A stretch of DNA of 64,000 bases from Duganella sp. SG902 (GCF_013376005.1 NZ_JABMJK010000003.1:62001-126000); one strand, 5' to 3'; numbered from the stretch's first letter, positions 37,136 to 45,738 are shown. Translations and numbers: made by a program. The notes: generated by a model from the sequence alone, not told the origin.

Positions 37136-40100
37136 TTATATTGCACCAACCCTCGCCATTTGCTCTTTAAGCCGTCTGTCAACCTCCAACGGAAGTGGAG
37201 GAAGTCGGTTAGCAATCGTCGCAAGGTCCGCGATGAAATAACTGCGGACGCAGTCACAGAGGTAGATGAGCAATTGCGCTCCGGCCTCCGGGAATTGCAC
37301 AACTAACTCATTTTTGCGCAACTCCAAGAGCAAGCTGCTGTGATCCAACACTACATGCGGTGCCTGAACCGCCAATGCCACTCCTTCGACAAAACTGTCG
37401 TCCAAATAAGCCAGCCAGTTCAACATTTTCTCGATTTCACCTTCGTCGAGCGGTGCATCTGTTCCATCCAAACGCAGCTCCCAGTACCGCTTCAGCCAGC
37501 GATCCCATAGCGCCCGTTTTGCCCCCGTCTCCATCGTGCGAAGGAAATTTCCAATGCAACCAGCGAATGTAACCCGATCATTAACGGCACCTAAGTGCAT
37601 CAAATCGGGCAATAAGTTCTGCATGGGGTCGTCGGCATAGAACACGGCAATAGCAGCGTAGAATTCGATGAACCGACGTCGACGCGGCGCTTTATTCTTC
37701 ATGCGGGACAGCGCCGCACGAAAACCCGGCAACATTTCTGCTGCCAGCGTCTGATTGAGTTGGCCCCAAGCCAAGAACCCATGCCAAGCTTGAGCGAACC
37801 TAGAAGAGTCTGAGTCCGTGAAAAGAGGTAACACTTGTTCTCTCGTCCATACATCGTCCATCCCAGAGAGAAAAGCAATTTGGCTTGCGAGCAAGGCACG
37901 TCCATAGCCTCCTTTAGGGCCCGGCTCGATTAGCACGCTCTCGAACCAACTCTTGTATGCGCTTGGTAGGAATCGTTCGTCGCCGGACTTTCCGTGCATT
38001 AGCACGGCGAGACTAGCCAGCCAGTATTCGACGATGATCCCGGAGGAACGGTTAATGGCTGTCGCCAGCCAGTCGGAAACTTGCTGGTCAGTTTCGTCAT
38101 GCCGCTCCGATTGCCAAGTACCGAGAGCCACTTCGTTCGCTTTATCCAGAAGGTCAAGCGCGAAAGGCTTACCGCCATCTTTGACTAAGCCGACAAGCAG
38201 CCTGGCAATATCCGTACCGTGAGCCGCTTGGATCTCCAGCTTTCCAGCGATTGTAAGCAGCTCATGCCACTCGTCGGCAGTAAGTTCACTGTCATTGAAA
38301 CCACGCAGCGCCGCCGCCAAAAGATCTGAGGAGTACGCACCTTTCGCTATCAATGCAACAATAAGGCCGAATGCCCACTGCGGGTTTCGTTTGCAAGCAG
38401 TGGTCACCGCCATTAATAAGCCAGACCGGCTTGGACCGAAAAGCCGCGCTCCCTCGTAGGTCAACAACTGGTCAAGCTGATCCTGCGCTGACTTGGCCAG
38501 CAGTTGCTCCGTCGGCCAAGGACTTTCATTACCGGCGTAACCAGTCATCCCACTGTAGTGCGTGAAATCCGGGTGTTCTTCAAGCTCCCATTCTGGATGC
38601 CGTTGCTTGATCGGTTCCAAAGCAGCTTGAGCGTAAATGCAGTCTGGACGAGCCTGCAAAAGCCAAGACAGCCATGCGAAGCGGGACCAATCCGTCATCT
38701 TCTCCGCAGACCAATCGACAGCCGCCGGCACCTTAATAGCAAGTACTGCATCAACCAGCGTTCGGCGCATATCGTCACTCGCTAGTGGATAACTGATTGC
38801 GGTTGCGCGGTACACCTCGTGGTGCTCCATTGTGCCCTCAAGACCCACGCGACGGAGTATCCAGTTTAAGCGTTCATCGGCGGACGTAGTGGTCCGTACT
38901 GTGCTCGCATGAACAGCGAGTCGTCGCAGCAGAGAGACCTCGACGTTGACGTTCTCGATCCACGCCTCAACAAACAATGGGTGACTCTCAACCATGTGCT
39001 CCAGCGCATCGCGCGCTGCGTCGATCAAGACGTCAATTGGTTCGGGGAAGCGATCCTGTTCGTGCCGCTCGATCGCCGAGCGGTGATAACTGTGTGGGTC
39101 CCAGCCATCCGATACCATGTCCCAAGTCGCCAGATCACGTTGGATATCTTCCAGTATTTTCGTTATTCCGGATAATAAAGGGAGCGCGATCACGGGCAAG
39201 TTCGGCTTGACGTGATCTGTCCATAGATCAGAGAGTAGATTCACATCACAACCGAGCACGCAGGCAGCCTCGAAGCGTCGATGCGGAGCCTCGTCCTCAT
39301 CGACAATATTCCAATTGCTAGAGGTGGCAGTGAGGGTCGTTTCGTGCTGACACAGATACAAGAAAATTTTGAGGGTGAGCGTATTCTCTCCTGCATCCGC
39401 ACATCTCTCGGCTAGCCAAACGAGGTTCGTGCGGTCTGTTGCTGGCGGGCGCGTTGCAAGCAGGATGGTTACCCACTTTGCCAGCACGCTCGCCTCTAAT
39501 GGCACTTCTTTGTCTGTGCCGATCTGGAGCACGAATGCGCTCCACAGAGCAGTACTCAATCGCCCGCCGTGCAGCGCAATAAGTCTAAATACCTCATACG
39601 GCTGCTTCAGAGCGAAGTTGCTAACTAACCAATTCATCAGCATGCTTTCGCGTTCGCTTAATGCACCGGGACCGAACAGCGCATCGAAGTGATGCCGAGC
39701 ATCGAACCAGCGAAGCCACTCGGCACCATTTGCCGCACGCAATAGGAAGCGCGTCGTATGCACCTCACGCAGTCCCTCTTCAATTTCATCAACTACTTCG
39801 TCATCGACTGGAGGGGCGCCTGTGCCTAGATCGGTCAGCCGCTGCCGCCAATCCAAGACGCCGCGCGAGGCCAATTCAACCAGTTTGTGCACCCCGTCCT
39901 CCAGCGCCTTGTAGCTATTGCCAGTTTCAGCCAACTCGAATCGGATCGGCGTGATGCCGAGGATTTTCCAGTTACCTTCTTTTTCGGTCAGGGCGAAGCG
40001 ACCGACCACGCCGTCGGCGGGTAGCGCACGCGAAAGATAGTTCATGACTACGTCATCGTGGCTATAGCCGACAAACAGGACTGTGTATCGTCGGAACACT

Positions 40101-40645
40101 TCAACAAGAAAGCGTCGCGCCCAGCCTTCTGTCAAATAAGCCCGGCCGAAGTCAGCATCCGTAAGCACCAAGTCCGCTGGATGGGAAAGCGCACCGTGGA
40201 CATGTATGATTCCGTTGAAGTCACTGCCCCGAGGGAGAGCGGGCGCTCTATAAAGGTCTGGTTCTTTCCCGAACGCTGCGATTGAAGCTGATTCAAAGTG
40301 AGAGTCGAAATTCGTCGTAACGATCCTGACGCGGTCGACTGTGCCAAATATCTTGAGAAGATCTTGATGAAGCTGTTTCGGCTGGCTTTCCGGCACGGAT
40401 AACTGCTTTGCGGCGCGCTCATGCACTGGGATGCCTCGACCTTGTAAGTGCCCCAGAAAGCGGTCTAATGGTTCCCCTACTGCAACCCCAGTCCCATTAG
40501 CAATGCATTCGGCAAGCACTTGAAAGCTCGGTAGGTTCGACGGTGGGCCCATTGAAACCCCGGCACCAGCGAAGACGACAAGTGTTCCATTGCGCGCCGC
40601 GTCGAGTATCCGATTGTCGAAGTTGATTGAGCCTAATTTTGCCAT
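37136..40645 (-). CDS. SIR2-domain protein with long C-terminal helical region (putative anti-phage NADase)
   Basis: The 1169-residue protein begins with a SIR2-like NAD-binding domain: FAGAGVSMG (about 25-33), TTNFDSHFE (about 110-118, Asn112), IIHVHGAL (His150) and LFVGYSHDD (about 190-197). The remaining 900 residues are helical and repeat-like, as in large SIR2 defence proteins (DSR-type, or DUF4020-containing), which deplete NAD+ on phage infection. The catalytic Asn and His are present, so NADase activity is plausible. I use ATG 40645, which puts the GAG motif at a normal distance; the frame is open to GTG 40720. The gene stands alone and may act without partners. Confidence 0.85.
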   Translation of the reverse strand: MAKLGSINFDNRILDAARNGTLVVFAGAGVSMGPPSNLPSFQVLAECIANGTGVAVGEPLDRFLGHLQGRGIPVHERAAKQLSVPESQPKQLHQDLLKIFGTVDRVRIVTTNFDSHFESASIAAFGKEPDLYRAPALPRGSDFNGIIHVHGALSHPADLVLTDADFGRAYLTEGWARRFLVEVFRRYTVLFVGYSHDDVVMNYLSRALPADGVVGRFALTEKEGNWKILGITPIRFELAETGNSYKALEDGVHKLVELASRGVLDWRQRLTDLGTGAPPVDDEVVDEIEEGLREVHTTRFLLRAANGAEWLRWFDARHHFDALFGPGALSERESMLMNWLVSNFALKQPYEVFRLIALHGGRLSTALWSAFVLQIGTDKEVPLEASVLAKWVTILLATRPPATDRTNLVWLAERCADAGENTLTLKIFLYLCQHETTLTATSSNWNIVDEDEAPHRRFEAACVLGCDVNLLSDLWTDHVKPNLPVIALPLLSGITKILEDIQRDLATWDMVSDGWDPHSYHRSAIERHEQDRFPEPIDVLIDAARDALEHMVESHPLFVEAWIENVNVEVSLLRRLAVHASTVRTTTSADERLNWILRRVGLEGTMEHHEVYRATAISYPLASDDMRRTLVDAVLAIKVPAAVDWSAEKMTDWSRFAWLSWLLQARPDCIYAQAALEPIKQRHPEWELEEHPDFTHYSGMTGYAGNESPWPTEQLLAKSAQDQLDQLLTYEGARLFGPSRSGLLMAVTTACKRNPQWAFGLIVALIAKGAYSSDLLAAALRGFNDSELTADEWHELLTIAGKLEIQAAHGTDIARLLVGLVKDGGKPFALDLLDKANEVALGTWQSERHDETDQQVSDWLATAINRSSGIIVEYWLASLAVLMHGKSGDERFLPSAYKSWFESVLIEPGPKGGYGRALLASQIAFLSGMDDVWTREQVLPLFTDSDSSRFAQAWHGFLAWGQLNQTLAAEMLPGFRAALSRMKNKAPRRRRFIEFYAAIAVFYADDPMQNLLPDLMHLGAVNDRVTFAGCIGNFLRTMETGAKRALWDRWLKRYWELRLDGTDAPLDEGEIEKMLNWLAYLDDSFVEGVALAVQAPHVVLDHSSLLLELRKNELVVQFPEAGAQLLIYLCDCVRSYFIADLATIANRLPPLPLEVDRRLKEQMARVGAI

Positions 40646-41374
40646 GCTGAGTTCAGAGCGAGAAAACCGTAATGTGCCACTATAGCCTTCTTTGAGCACA
40701 GCGTAATATCGGATCGGCACGGTTTCGCTCGCAGACTTCTAATTGCTGCTGACTGGCCGCAGTTTTACTAGGTTAGACATGCATAGCGGCACCCCATACG
40801 TCCACGTGTCTCCCTGAGGAGCAGTCCACACAGCGTCAGGAAATGCCGGGAACGGTAGGGCCAAGTTACCAGCTACAGCTCGTACTGTGGTGAGCCGGGC
40901 TGCGGGGATGTCTGGCCGAATGGCGGCGTCATAACCATTCCCCCCGCAGTTAATGCACCTCCATCTCCATGGGGGTGTAATGACCAGGCTCCACGCAGGG
41001 CGTAATCAGGCCAAGGTCAACAAGACCTGCCGCGATATTGGCATCTTGGATGACCACTTCGCGCTGGCCGCTGACGGCTCAAACTCTTTAAGACCGGGAT
41101 CGAACGGGAAATCAAAAGATAACGTGGGCATCGGTGGCCTCCGAAAACTGGAAGGTGGCCGCGCTCGCAACGTGATGAGCGGCCGGGAGTTTTACACGCA
41201 GGGGAATTGCAGGGTGGTTTGTGGGAACTGGCCGAAGGAACTCGCACGGTATATTGCGCCCGTGGCCTTTGATGGGCCACCTGATGGGTAAGATGTTGGC
41301 CTGACGGTATATTTGACGGTATAAGCCGCGCCAAAATGGCAAAGCTAAGGATTCATCAGTGTTCCAGGGTGGTT
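40646..41374. other. Right end of the island with decayed reading frames
   Basis: There is no intact gene of normal size. On the minus strand a 41-codon frame (41006-41131, MPTLSFDFPFDPGLKEFEP...) has an excellent GGAGG site. An overlapping 35-codon frame (40950-41057) ends CVEPGHYTPMEMEVH; one frameshift would join them into a protein of about 60 residues. Another unstarted frame ends at 40739 and contains WRCINCGG. They look like eroded element genes. TGACGGTATA repeats lie at 41302-41323. Confidence 0.45.
41302..41323 (+). repeat. Direct repeat TGACGGTATA near right end of island
   Basis: Two copies lie 12 bp apart (41302-41311 and 41314-41323), with a partial third, ACGGTATA, at 41247. 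The same 10-mer forms the inverted repeat at the left end. Confidence 0.55.
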
Positions 41375-41397
41375 TTCGATTCCGGCCCGGGGCACCA
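41375..41397 (+). repeat. Attachment site, distal (attR)
   Basis: An exact 23-bp copy of the tRNA-Leu 3' end including CCA, without the rest of the tRNA. It marks the right boundary of the integrated element. Confidence 0.9.
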
Positions 41398-41404
41398 GAA
41401 CATA

Positions 41405-41436
41405 GAAAAAAGCACAGATTTCCCTGTGCTTTTTTT
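41405..41436 (+). terminator. Probable original tRNA-Leu terminator
   Basis: A-rich sequence, AGCACAG and CTGTGCT with seven Ts form a classic intrinsic terminator 8 bp beyond attR. Before integration it would have stood directly after the tRNA. Confidence 0.85.
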
Positions 41437-41624
41437 CGCCTTGACTGTTCTGTCCCCTGAATAATTAGCTCGCGCCTCATTTTCCATCATCGCGCCTCCA
41501 GACCTTCGCACTGGAACCTCTTGGTCATCCGCCGCCATGGTGCTCCGCGTTTTTTTGACTTGGCGCACAATGACCACTATCGCTCACGTCATCATGAACG
41601 CTCATTCCGGCAAAAGGCGCGATC

Positions 41625-41921
41625 ATGTCCATTCCCTTTGACAGCCACAAGTACGCCAAGCGCCTGATGGCGGCCGGCTTGGCGCCCGCATTGGCCGATG
41701 TGCAGGCGGAGACCACCGGTGAGTTGATGAACGAACTGAGCCGGATTTCCAGCAAGCTGGAAGAGGTGGACATCCGGACCAACGCGAGGATCGATCAATT
41801 CCGAGTCGAACTGGAGGCAAAGATTGCGGAGAGCCGGGTTGAATTGGTACGTTGGGTGGTGGGCATCGCCATTGTGCAATCATCCTTGTTCACCGGTCTG
41901 ATGTTGAAGTTGATGCCTTGA
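41625..41921 (+). CDS. Coiled-coil protein with C-terminal membrane anchor (DUF1640/CCDC90-like), copy 1
   Basis: The 98-residue protein opens FDSHKYAKRLMAAGLAPALAD, continues as a coiled coil (ISSKLEEVDIRTNARIDQF) and ends in a single membrane segment (VGIAIVQSSLFTGLMLKLM). This is the layout of DUF1640 proteins related to mitochondrial CCDC90/MCUR1. AAAAGGCG precedes the ATG. A close paralogue follows 12 bp downstream. Role unknown in bacteria. Confidence 0.8.
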   Translation: MSIPFDSHKYAKRLMAAGLAPALADVQAETTGELMNELSRISSKLEEVDIRTNARIDQFRVELEAKIAESRVELVRWVVGIAIVQSSLFTGLMLKLMP

Positions 41922-41933
41922 TAAGATGCGATC

Positions 41934-42263
41934 ATGTCCACGCCCTTCGACAGCCACAAATATGCCAAGCGCCTGATGGAGGCTGGCATGTCGCCGGCAC
42001 TGGCAGACATTCAGGCGGAAACCACCGGCGAGATCATGAACGAGCTAAACCGTATCTCGAGCAAGCTGGAAGAGGTCGACGTCAAGAACAACGCGAAAAT
42101 CGATCTGGTCGAGAATAAATTGAATACAAAAATCGATCAGGTCAAACTGGAACTGGAAGCGAAGATTGCAGAAAGCCGGGCCGAAGTCGTGCGTTGGGTG
42201 GTCGGCATCGCCATTCTGCAATCGTCGGTACTGACAGGCTTTATGCTGAAACTGCTGCATTAA
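41934..42263 (+). CDS. Coiled-coil protein with C-terminal membrane anchor (DUF1640/CCDC90-like), copy 2
   Basis: The 109-residue protein is nearly identical to copy 1 over the first 50 residues (FDSHKYAKRLMEAGMSPALAD). It has an extra coiled-coil block of about 11 residues (LVENKLNTKID) before the final VGIAILQSSVLTGFMLKLL segment. The pair shows recent tandem duplication with heptad-length change. Such proteins could form membrane-tethered oligomers. Confidence 0.8.
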   Translation: MSTPFDSHKYAKRLMEAGMSPALADIQAETTGEIMNELNRISSKLEEVDVKNNAKIDLVENKLNTKIDQVKLELEAKIAESRAEVVRWVVGIAILQSSVLTGFMLKLLH

Positions 42264-42378
42264 CAGCCGGCTTGATCAAATCCTCGCGCTTCACACCCAG
42301 CCACATGGCGACGGCGGCGGCCACGAATACGGACGAGTAAATACCGGGGGACAACGAATTGGAGTCGGGGAAATACAT
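42241..42378 (-). CDS. Possible small membrane protein
   Basis: A 45-residue frame (MYFPDSNSLSPGIYSSVFVA...) has a hydrophobic core and a charged tail (WLGVKREDLIKPA). It overlaps the 3' end of the coiled-coil gene by 23 bp on the opposite strand and has no good ribosome-binding site. It is listed because the composition looks protein-like. Confidence 0.3.
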   Translation of the reverse strand: MYFPDSNSLSPGIYSSVFVAAAVAMWLGVKREDLIKPAVNAAVSA

Positions 42379-42634
42379 AAGAGTTAACCAAACCTGTCGA
42401 CAATCCGCTTTCTGGGTCAGTGGCGAAGATTGCGACGCGATATGTGGAGCTGCTTGCGCGCCTGCTTCATTGCAAACTGGCGGCGATCGATTCCCCCTTG
42501 CCCGCTTTGGTCGATTTCTATAGAGGACTGGGTAACATTTGCTTACTCTAGAAACACTTTTTGCGTCACCGCATTCTTTCCCGAGCTCGTTATAGGAGCA
42601 AGCGCCACTGTTGGCGATATTCAGGAGAGAACAA
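42264..42634. other. Intergenic region before the glycine-zipper gene
   Basis: Apart from the doubtful small frame on the minus strand, this 371-bp stretch shows no gene. The promoter of the glycine-zipper gene should lie in its last 100 bp. I see no clear terminator. Confidence 0.4.
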
Positions 42635-43129
42635 ATGGAAAACACCACCCGCACCCGTATTCATCCCATGATGGCTGTTGCCGCCGCTTCGGTGGCGCTG
42701 GTTAGCCTAGTTGGCGCCGCCTCGATCGCGGGCTTGCTGCCAAATTCGAACGCGAAGAATGCCCCGGTCGATACGCCTATCGCCGCCACCGCGCCCGAAA
42801 CCGCCCCGGTCGCCGCGCCAGCCCCTGCGCCTGAACCACGCCGCGTGGTGGAGCATAAAACGGTGGTGCATCACGTCAACGCGCCGCAGCCTCAGCCGCA
42901 GCAACAGGTAGCGCAAGCGCCTGCTCCGGCGCCGGCTCCGGCCCCCGCTCCGCAGAACAGCGCGGTTGGCATCGGCATCGGCGCCGTGGTTGGTGGTTTG
43001 CTCGGCAATCAGGTAGGTAGCGGTAATGGCCGCAAGCTGGCGACCATCGCCGGCGCGGTTGGTGGCGGTTACGTCGGTAACGAGATCGCCAAGAAGAACC
43101 AGCAACAGCAGCAACAACCGCAGCAGTAA
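42635..43129 (+). CDS. Glycine zipper 2TM domain protein
   Basis: The 164-residue protein has an N-terminal membrane segment (MMAVAAASVALVSLVGAA), then a long Pro/Ala/Gln-rich linker to about residue 105. A glycine-zipper pair follows (VGIGIGAVVGGLLGNQVGSG and KLATIAGAVGGGYVGNEIAK), with a Gln-rich tail. Glycine-zipper 2TM proteins of the SlyB/YmgG type sit in the envelope. CAGGAG precedes the ATG at 42635. Confidence 0.85.
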   Translation: MENTTRTRIHPMMAVAAASVALVSLVGAASIAGLLPNSNAKNAPVDTPIAATAPETAPVAAPAPAPEPRRVVEHKTVVHHVNAPQPQPQQQVAQAPAPAPAPAPAPQNSAVGIGIGAVVGGLLGNQVGSGNGRKLATIAGAVGGGYVGNEIAKKNQQQQQQPQQ

Positions 43130-43130
43130 C

Positions 43131-43853
43131 TCAGAAGGCGCGGGCGACGGTGAGGACGACGACGTGCCTCACGTCGCCACGGCTGCCGGTGGTTTTACCG
43201 TAGATGTCGGTGGTCGTGCCACCGCGCAGGCGCACCATATCGAGCGACACCTGCGCGCGCCATTCCTTGTAGGCGCTTGCCAGTCCCAACCGCGCCTCGA
43301 CGCGGTTGGACTGCGCGTTATCGAGCGAATAGTAGTAACCGCCGTGCCAGAAAGCCTGCACCCGCGGCCCCAGCACCCAGCCGCCGTTCAACTCCCCATA
43401 CAGCGAGCGCTCGCCCACGCCCAGATAGTCGGGCGAATAATGCAGCCGTCCGCTGAGGCTATCGCCGGCCAGTCCGACAAACAGTTCGCGGAAGCTCCAG
43501 CTTGAATTGTTCGGAAACGCGTAGGCCGACACGCCGGTCTCCCACGACACACCGGACGGCAGGCGCTGCGCATAGCCCGCGTAACCGGTCCACTGCGCGC
43601 TGCGATGCGTCTCCACCGCCAGTTGTCCCGTGACCACCTGTCCACCCGCGAACCAGCCGGTCGTGCCATCGTAATTGAGTGCCAGGCGTGCCGCCGGCTT
43701 GTCGTCGCTGAGCGAGATGCCGCGATACATGTAGTTGGAGACCAGGCCCGCGCTGCCGCTTAACTGTGCCCGTGCATCATGCGCCAGCAGCAACGGCAGG
43801 AGGCTCAGGGCGAGCGTGCGAATCGGTTGCTGGAACTGGGTTGGCACGCGCAT
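43131..43853 (-). CDS. TorF-family putative porin
   Basis: The 240-residue outer-membrane protein has a signal peptide ending near DARA, then QLSGSAGLVSNYMYRGISLSDDKPA, the opening typical of the TorF/TIGR02001 family. Alternating amphipathic strands end in aromatic VARAF. AGGA is seven bases before the ATG at 43853; another ATG is two codons earlier. Its 5' end overlaps the S8 peptidase 3' end by about 50 bp, so it probably belongs to the sigma-factor operon. Confidence 0.85.
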   Translation of the reverse strand: MRVPTQFQQPIRTLALSLLPLLLAHDARAQLSGSAGLVSNYMYRGISLSDDKPAARLALNYDGTTGWFAGGQVVTGQLAVETHRSAQWTGYAGYAQRLPSGVSWETGVSAYAFPNNSSWSFRELFVGLAGDSLSGRLHYSPDYLGVGERSLYGELNGGWVLGPRVQAFWHGGYYYSLDNAQSNRVEARLGLASAYKEWRAQVSLDMVRLRGGTTTDIYGKTTGSRGDVRHVVVLTVARAF

Positions 43854-45082
43854 GTACATTTTCCTGAAATACGGATGATGGTGGCACAGAGATCAACTCC
43901 CGTCAAAGGTGCGCTGCCTTCGTTGGACACGATGCCGTCCCGCAGGCGCGCCGCCGGCAGTTGCGGCTTGAGCTCCTCCAGCAGCGCCAGCATGCCCGAG
44001 ATATGGGCGGCGGCGTACGAGGAGCCGGCCACCATGCCCCAGCGGCCGCCCGGCATGGTGGTGGGGATATCACGGCCCGGCGCCAGCAAGGCGTGCATGC
44101 CGGCGCGCGGCGGCGCGCCGTCCGAGGCCACCGCGAACACGCCTGGCACATTGGCCGGGAAGCCGCCGTCCGCACGCGCGGGATCGACCGCGCCCACCAC
44201 GCGGACGCCGCGCACCTGCGCCGCCTCCACCAACTGCTGCAGCAATCTGTCCTGCGGTCCGGACAAGCTGAGGTTAATCACCTGCGCGCCGTTCGCCAGC
44301 GCGAAGTTCATCGCCTTGGCCAGCGTGAAGCTGTTGCAGCGCGTGGCGCCGCTGGCCTGCCAGCACGCGCGCAGGGCCAGCAGGCGCGCGTCCGGCGCCA
44401 CGCCTTCGATGCCGACGCCATTGCCCGCCCTGGCGGCGATCACGCCCGCCACCGCGGTGCCGTGCAGCTCCGCCACGTATTTCTGGCCATCGACGAAGTT
44501 CTCTTCCAACGCCACCTGCCCCGCCAGGTCGGGGTGATTGCTCTCGATGCCGCTGTCCACCACGGCCACGGTCACCTTGCGTCCGGTGGCGGCCTTGCGC
44601 ACTTCTTCCAGCTGCCACGGCCCGGCCGCTGGCTGGGTGCGATACAGCGGATCGCTGCCGCCTTGCGCCGCGAAGTCCTGGATCACCTGCGCCCATTCGA
44701 TGCGGCGGTCGCGCGCCAGCGCTTCCAGCACCGGCGCCGCCGGCTGCCCGGCGCGCAGGCGCATGCGATAGCAGTCGATGTTCAGCACCGGCATGGCCCA
44801 GTCTTCAATCAGTTCCAGTTGATAGTCGGCCGCCACCGCGACGGCGATGCGCTTGCGCGCGCTGTGCCCCGCGTCCTCGCGGTAATCGAAGCTGCCGTAG
44901 TTATCGGGACGGAAGTGCGGCGCCGGCAGGTTGAACATGACGAGGATCTCGGCCGGCTCCGGCGCTTGCGGCGCCTCGGCCGCTGTCGCCGCGCGCGGCA
45001 CGATGCGCGGCAGATCCAGCCCGTCCTGTGCCGGGGCAGCGCCACAGCACAGGAACAAGGCCAGCGCCAGCAGGCGCTTCAT
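43805..45082 (-). CDS. S8 family serine peptidase (subtilisin-like)
   Basis: The 425-residue protein has a signal peptide (MKRLLALALFLCCGAAPAQ), an N-terminal region of about 150 residues, and a subtilase domain with Asp in VAVVDSGIESNHPD, His in ELHGTAVAGV and Ser in GSSYAAAHISG. It is the third gene of an operon with an ECF sigma factor and its anti-sigma factor, all with ATGA overlaps. It may process envelope proteins in the stress response this sigma controls (inference). The stop lies within the porin gene. Confidence 0.9.
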   Translation of the reverse strand: MKRLLALALFLCCGAAPAQDGLDLPRIVPRAATAAEAPQAPEPAEILVMFNLPAPHFRPDNYGSFDYREDAGHSARKRIAVAVAADYQLELIEDWAMPVLNIDCYRMRLRAGQPAAPVLEALARDRRIEWAQVIQDFAAQGGSDPLYRTQPAAGPWQLEEVRKAATGRKVTVAVVDSGIESNHPDLAGQVALEENFVDGQKYVAELHGTAVAGVIAARAGNGVGIEGVAPDARLLALRACWQASGATRCNSFTLAKAMNFALANGAQVINLSLSGPQDRLLQQLVEAAQVRGVRVVGAVDPARADGGFPANVPGVFAVASDGAPPRAGMHALLAPGRDIPTTMPGGRWGMVAGSSYAAAHISGMLALLEELKPQLPAARLRDGIVSNEGSAPLTGVDLCATIIRISGKCTCACQPSSSNRFARSP

Positions 45083-45738
45083 GGCTGGCCCGCCGCGGTC
45101 AGCGATTCGGCCAGTTCCACCGCCGGGTTGGCGCGCAAGGCGGACAGCAGTTCGGCGCGATGGCCGGCATCCACGTCCAGCATGTAGGCGCCGGTGACGG
45201 TGGGGCCGCCGATGATCTGCGCGCCGCTGGCTTGCAGCAGTTGTTGAACGTCCTGCAGGCGCGCATCGGCCTTGAAGACCACCAGCACGTCCGGCGTCGA
45301 TGCGGCGCCGCGCCCCAGCGCCTGGTAGGCCGGCGGCGCCTCGCCGCCGTGCGGCAGCAGCTGCACCGCCAGCACCGCGATCACGCCCAGTTGCGCGGCG
45401 ATCGCCCAGCCCTGCCAGCCGGTATCGCCCAGCCATGCGCGCAGGCGCGCCAGTGGCGTGGCGCGGTTGACGCGTGCGGCCGGTTGCTGCGGGACCGCGT
45501 CCAGTTGCGGCATCAGGCGCGCCAGCGCGCGCTCCGGGTCCAGCCCGGACGGCAGCGGCCCTTCCGTCACCAGCAGCTTGCGCTGCCATGACAGGTCTTC
45601 GCGGCAGGCGGCGCAGCCTTGCAGGTGCTCCTGCACGCGCAGCGCTTCGGCCTCGCCCAGCGAACCCGACGCATACCAGGGCAGCAAATCCTGCAGCGCC
45701 TGATGCTCGGTGTCGCTCATGCTCGTGTGGGTACTCAT
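45079..45738 (-). CDS. Anti-sigma factor with zinc-finger domain
   Basis: The 219-residue membrane protein has an N-terminal zinc-binding HLQGCAACRED motif (zf-HC2). A single membrane segment follows near 110-130 (GWAIAAQLGVIAVLAVQLL), then a periplasmic domain with VLVVFKADARLQDVQQLL. The domain order is that of RsE/ChrR-type anti-sigma factors that hold an ECF sigma at the membrane. It overlaps both neighbours by 4 bases. Confidence 0.88.
   Translation of the reverse strand: MSTHTSMSDTEHQALQDLLPWYASGSLGEAEALRVQEHLQGCAACREDLSWQRKLLVTEGPLPSGLDPERALARLMPQLDAVPQQPAARVNRATPLARLRAWLGDTGWQGWAIAAQLGVIAVLAVQLLPHGGEAPPAYQALGRGAASTPDVLVVFKADARLQDVQQLLQASGAQIIGGPTVTGAYMLDVDAGHRAELLSALRANPAVELAESLTAAGQP

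Larger units (their letters stand above)
33589..41397. mobile_element. Integrated genomic island in tRNA-Leu, immobilised, carrying defence-like genes
   Basis: A 7.8-kb segment is bounded by 23-bp direct repeats of the tRNA 3' end. It starts with a degenerate tyrosine integrase gene pointing away from the tRNA, the usual position. Its GC content and codon use look lower and more mixed than in the flanks. Cargo: a small plus-strand protein, a membrane protein, an FRG-domain protein and a 1169-residue SIR2-domain protein, plus decayed frames. Integrase-arm-like TGACGGTATA repeats lie near both ends. The tRNA's probable original terminator now lies outside the right end at 41405. Confidence 0.88.

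Noticed and set aside
40953..41291. A 112-codon plus-strand frame at the island's right end
   Set aside because: No ribosome-binding site, crosses the integrase-like repeats region, and competes with better-supported minus-strand frames; possibly a remnant, but not supported as a gene.
42241..42654. A longer minus-strand protein of 137 codons
   Set aside because: The first 90 codons run through the promoter region of the glycine-zipper gene and look non-coding; only the last 45 codons are listed, with low confidence.
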